Of a stretch of 64,000 nucleotides of DNA, positions 62,703 through 64,000 are shown piece by piece (the first letter of the stretch is position 1; the number at the start of each line of letters is the position of its first letter). The DNA is from an uncultured Solirubrobacterales bacterium (GTDB lineage: Bacteria > Actinomycetota > Thermoleophilia > Solirubrobacterales > JACPNS01): positions 62,001 through 126,000 of the forward strand of contig CAKZMQ010000001.1 of assembly GCA_937128795.1 (NCBI GenBank). The letters run 5' to 3'. The notes under the pieces are model-generated. The model was not told where the DNA came from. It did no database searches and saw only the letters and a program-made list of their open reading frames with translations. A program made the translations under genes and the position numbers.

Positions 62703-64000
62703 TCGACATGCCGATCGCGTCAACCGGCGCGCATCTCACCGCGGCGATCGCCGCCGCGATCTGGTTCGTGATCGCCGTGTTTCGTCTGCGCCGCGGCGAG
62801 CTCAACACCGAACGCAAGATCATTTCCGTAGTTGGCATTCTCGGCCTCTCACTTTTTGCCGCGGGCGCATTCAGCGGTCTGCCGCAACCGCAACAAGTGC
62901 TTGAGGACATCGCCGGAACACTCGGCAAATGGACGTACCTGTTGGTCGGCGTGCTCGCATTCCTCGAAACGGGCGCCTTCGTCGGGTTGATAGCGCCGGG
63001 AGAGGCAGCGGTGATCGTCGGCGGAGTGGTTGCCGGCCAGGGTGAGATCGACATTCGTCTGTTGATCGGGCTCGTGTGGTTCGCGGCGTTTGCCGGCGAC
63101 TCGGTCAGTTTCTACTTCGGCAGGCGGTTGGGCCGAGAATTCATGATCAAGCACGGAAGGCGCGTGATGATCACCGAGGAACGCCTTGTGCAGGTCGAGC
63201 GGTACATGAAAGATCACGGCGGCAAGACGATCCTCATCGGTCGTTTCATCGGACTCGTCCGCGCGCTGGCGCCGTTCATTGCCGGCTCATCGAAGATGCC
63301 CTACCGAAGGTTCATGCCGTACGACATCATCGGGGCCGGCCTATGGGCAACGTTCTTTTGCCTACTCGGGTACGTGTTCTCGAACAACCTCTCCGCCGTC
63401 ATTGACTACACCGAGCGCGGCGTTCTGATTTTCGGTTGGACGATCGGCACGATCGTGGTGGTCGTCTACCTGATCCGTCGGTTCCGAAAACCCGAGGAAC
63501 GAGCGAAGGTCAGCGCATGGCTCGACGCGCAGGAACAGCACCCGCGTCGCGCGCTGCTGATCGTGCCGATCCGGCGAACCGTCCAGAAGCTCGTGCTGCC
63601 CGTTCTCAACTTTTTCGGGCCGCAGTTGCGCTTTGCCTGGGAACGCTTCACACCCGGCCGCCTCGGGCTCGAATTCACCACCGTGATGGCCGTCCTGGCA
63701 GTTGCCGGCTACACGCTCTACTTCTATTTGATCGCTGCGCTCGACTGGCCTGACAATGAGTTCGTCAATCGCTTGAACGATGCGGCATTCCGCGTCGTCG
63801 AGTCGATCCGTTCTGAGTGGCTGAACACGTTGGCGGAGGCGATCACGTTGCTCGGGTCTTTCCCTGTCGCGGCTGCGTTCACGGTGGTCGCTGCTGGCTA
63901 CTGCTTTGCCCGACGCCGCGTGGCCGAGGCGAACGTAATGGTGATCAGCCTGCTGCTCGCGAGCCTGCTGACGGCGATTATCAAGAACTGGACCGAGGTA
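62699..64000 (+). CDS. DedA-PAP2 fusion membrane protein (cut by window edge)
   Basis: 434 codons, open at the right end. Residues ~80-265 are a DedA/SNARE-associated domain (FLETGAFVGLIAPGEAAVIVGG; GRFIGLVRALAPFIAG), preceded by two helices. From ~315 a PAP2-like region begins (LEFTTVMAVLAVAGY, DWPDNEFVNRLNDAAFRVVESIR, EAITLLGSFPVAAAFTVV); the KX6RP, PSGH and SRX5HXXXD motifs would lie past the edge. DedA proteins move lipid carriers; PAP2 removes phosphate, so the pair may recycle undecaprenyl phosphate (inference). It overlaps ispE by ATGA. Confidence 0.85.
   Translation, partial: MIDMPIASTGAHLTAAIAAAIWFVIAVFRLRRGELNTERKIISVVGILGLSLFAAGAFSGLPQPQQVLEDIAGTLGKWTYLLVGVLAFLETGAFVGLIAPGEAAVIVGGVVAGQGEIDIRLLIGLVWFAAFAGDSVSFYFGRRLGREFMIKHGRRVMITEERLVQVERYMKDHGGKTILIGRFIGLVRALAPFIAGSSKMPYRRFMPYDIIGAGLWATFFCLLGYVFSNNLSAVIDYTERGVLIFGWTIGTIVVVVYLIRRFRKPEERAKVSAWLDAQEQHPRRALLIVPIRRTVQKLVLPVLNFFGPQLRFAWERFTPGRLGLEFTTVMAVLAVAGYTLYFYLIAALDWPDNEFVNRLNDAAFRVVESIRSEWLNTLAEAITLLGSFPVAAAFTVVAAGYCFARRRVAEANVMVISLLLASLLTAIIKNWTEV

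Overview
The window comes from a GC-rich actinobacterial chromosome, most likely of the Thermoleophilia/Solirubrobacterales type (inference). The pointers are HtaA-type heme proteins, a DUF6458 protein, a eukaryotic-type homodimeric glycyl-tRNA synthetase, a YbaB-RecR block next to dnaX, an LCP cell-wall ligase, ROK glucokinase, M23 peptidase, small SRP RNA and many genes that look leaderless. There are no phage, IS or CRISPR signatures. Most of the window is housekeeping DNA with accessory inserts such as toxin-antitoxin pairs and a Fic gene.

Layout. 1-9.3 kb: the start of an acyl-CoA dehydrogenase, a tandem double-GGDEF membrane protein, a HEFGH membrane protein, an FKBP lipoprotein, an orphan beta-class DNA methyltransferase, an ArsR-DUF2892-MMPL operon with a perfect palindromic operator, and a methyltransferase-like protein. 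9.4-20 kb: an ABC-F ATPase, a NERD-like protein, tRNA-Val followed by a ~100-bp-period hairpin repeat, DUF1622, SRP RNA, a GT-C glycosyltransferase, dnaX-ybaB, then an inverted insert (unknown gene plus VapBC) before recR and a CoA-transferase.

20-28.6 kb is the most interesting region: a heme/iron island. It holds a HugZ/DUF2470 protein, a secreted HtaA protein with a collagen-like linker, a PKD protein plus a second HtaA protein, an HmuTUV-type ABC importer, and an ExbB/TolQ-like plus DUF2149 pair. Three copies of TTAGG-N4-CCTAA (20777, 24592, 27468) sit exactly in the promoter gaps of these units, suggesting one DtxR/IdeR-like iron regulon that includes a possible proton-driven motor in a probable monoderm.

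28.5-35.8 kb: a HicBA pair (hicA is a 58-codon TTG-start gene), a secreted protein, aspartokinase with an internal beta-subunit start, asd, a class II Fic protein behind four operator half-sites, MscL and an AlkD-like glycosylase. 35.8-42.9 kb: a type-E succinate dehydrogenase (SdhA, SdhB and an HdrB-like subunit), an M50/CBS protease and malate dehydrogenase. 43-52 kb: a second VapBC pair with a different operator, two MBL hydrolases, Hsp20-Lon and a TetR regulator. 52-64 kb: glyS, a cysteine-less FmdB homologue, LCP, glucokinase, rsmI, an M23 peptidase, and a tight metG-tatD-rsmA-ispE run that leads into a DedA-PAP2 fusion open at the right edge.

The longest stretch without a gene is 664-999. 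It holds one imperfect palindrome (777-798) and nothing else I can recognise.
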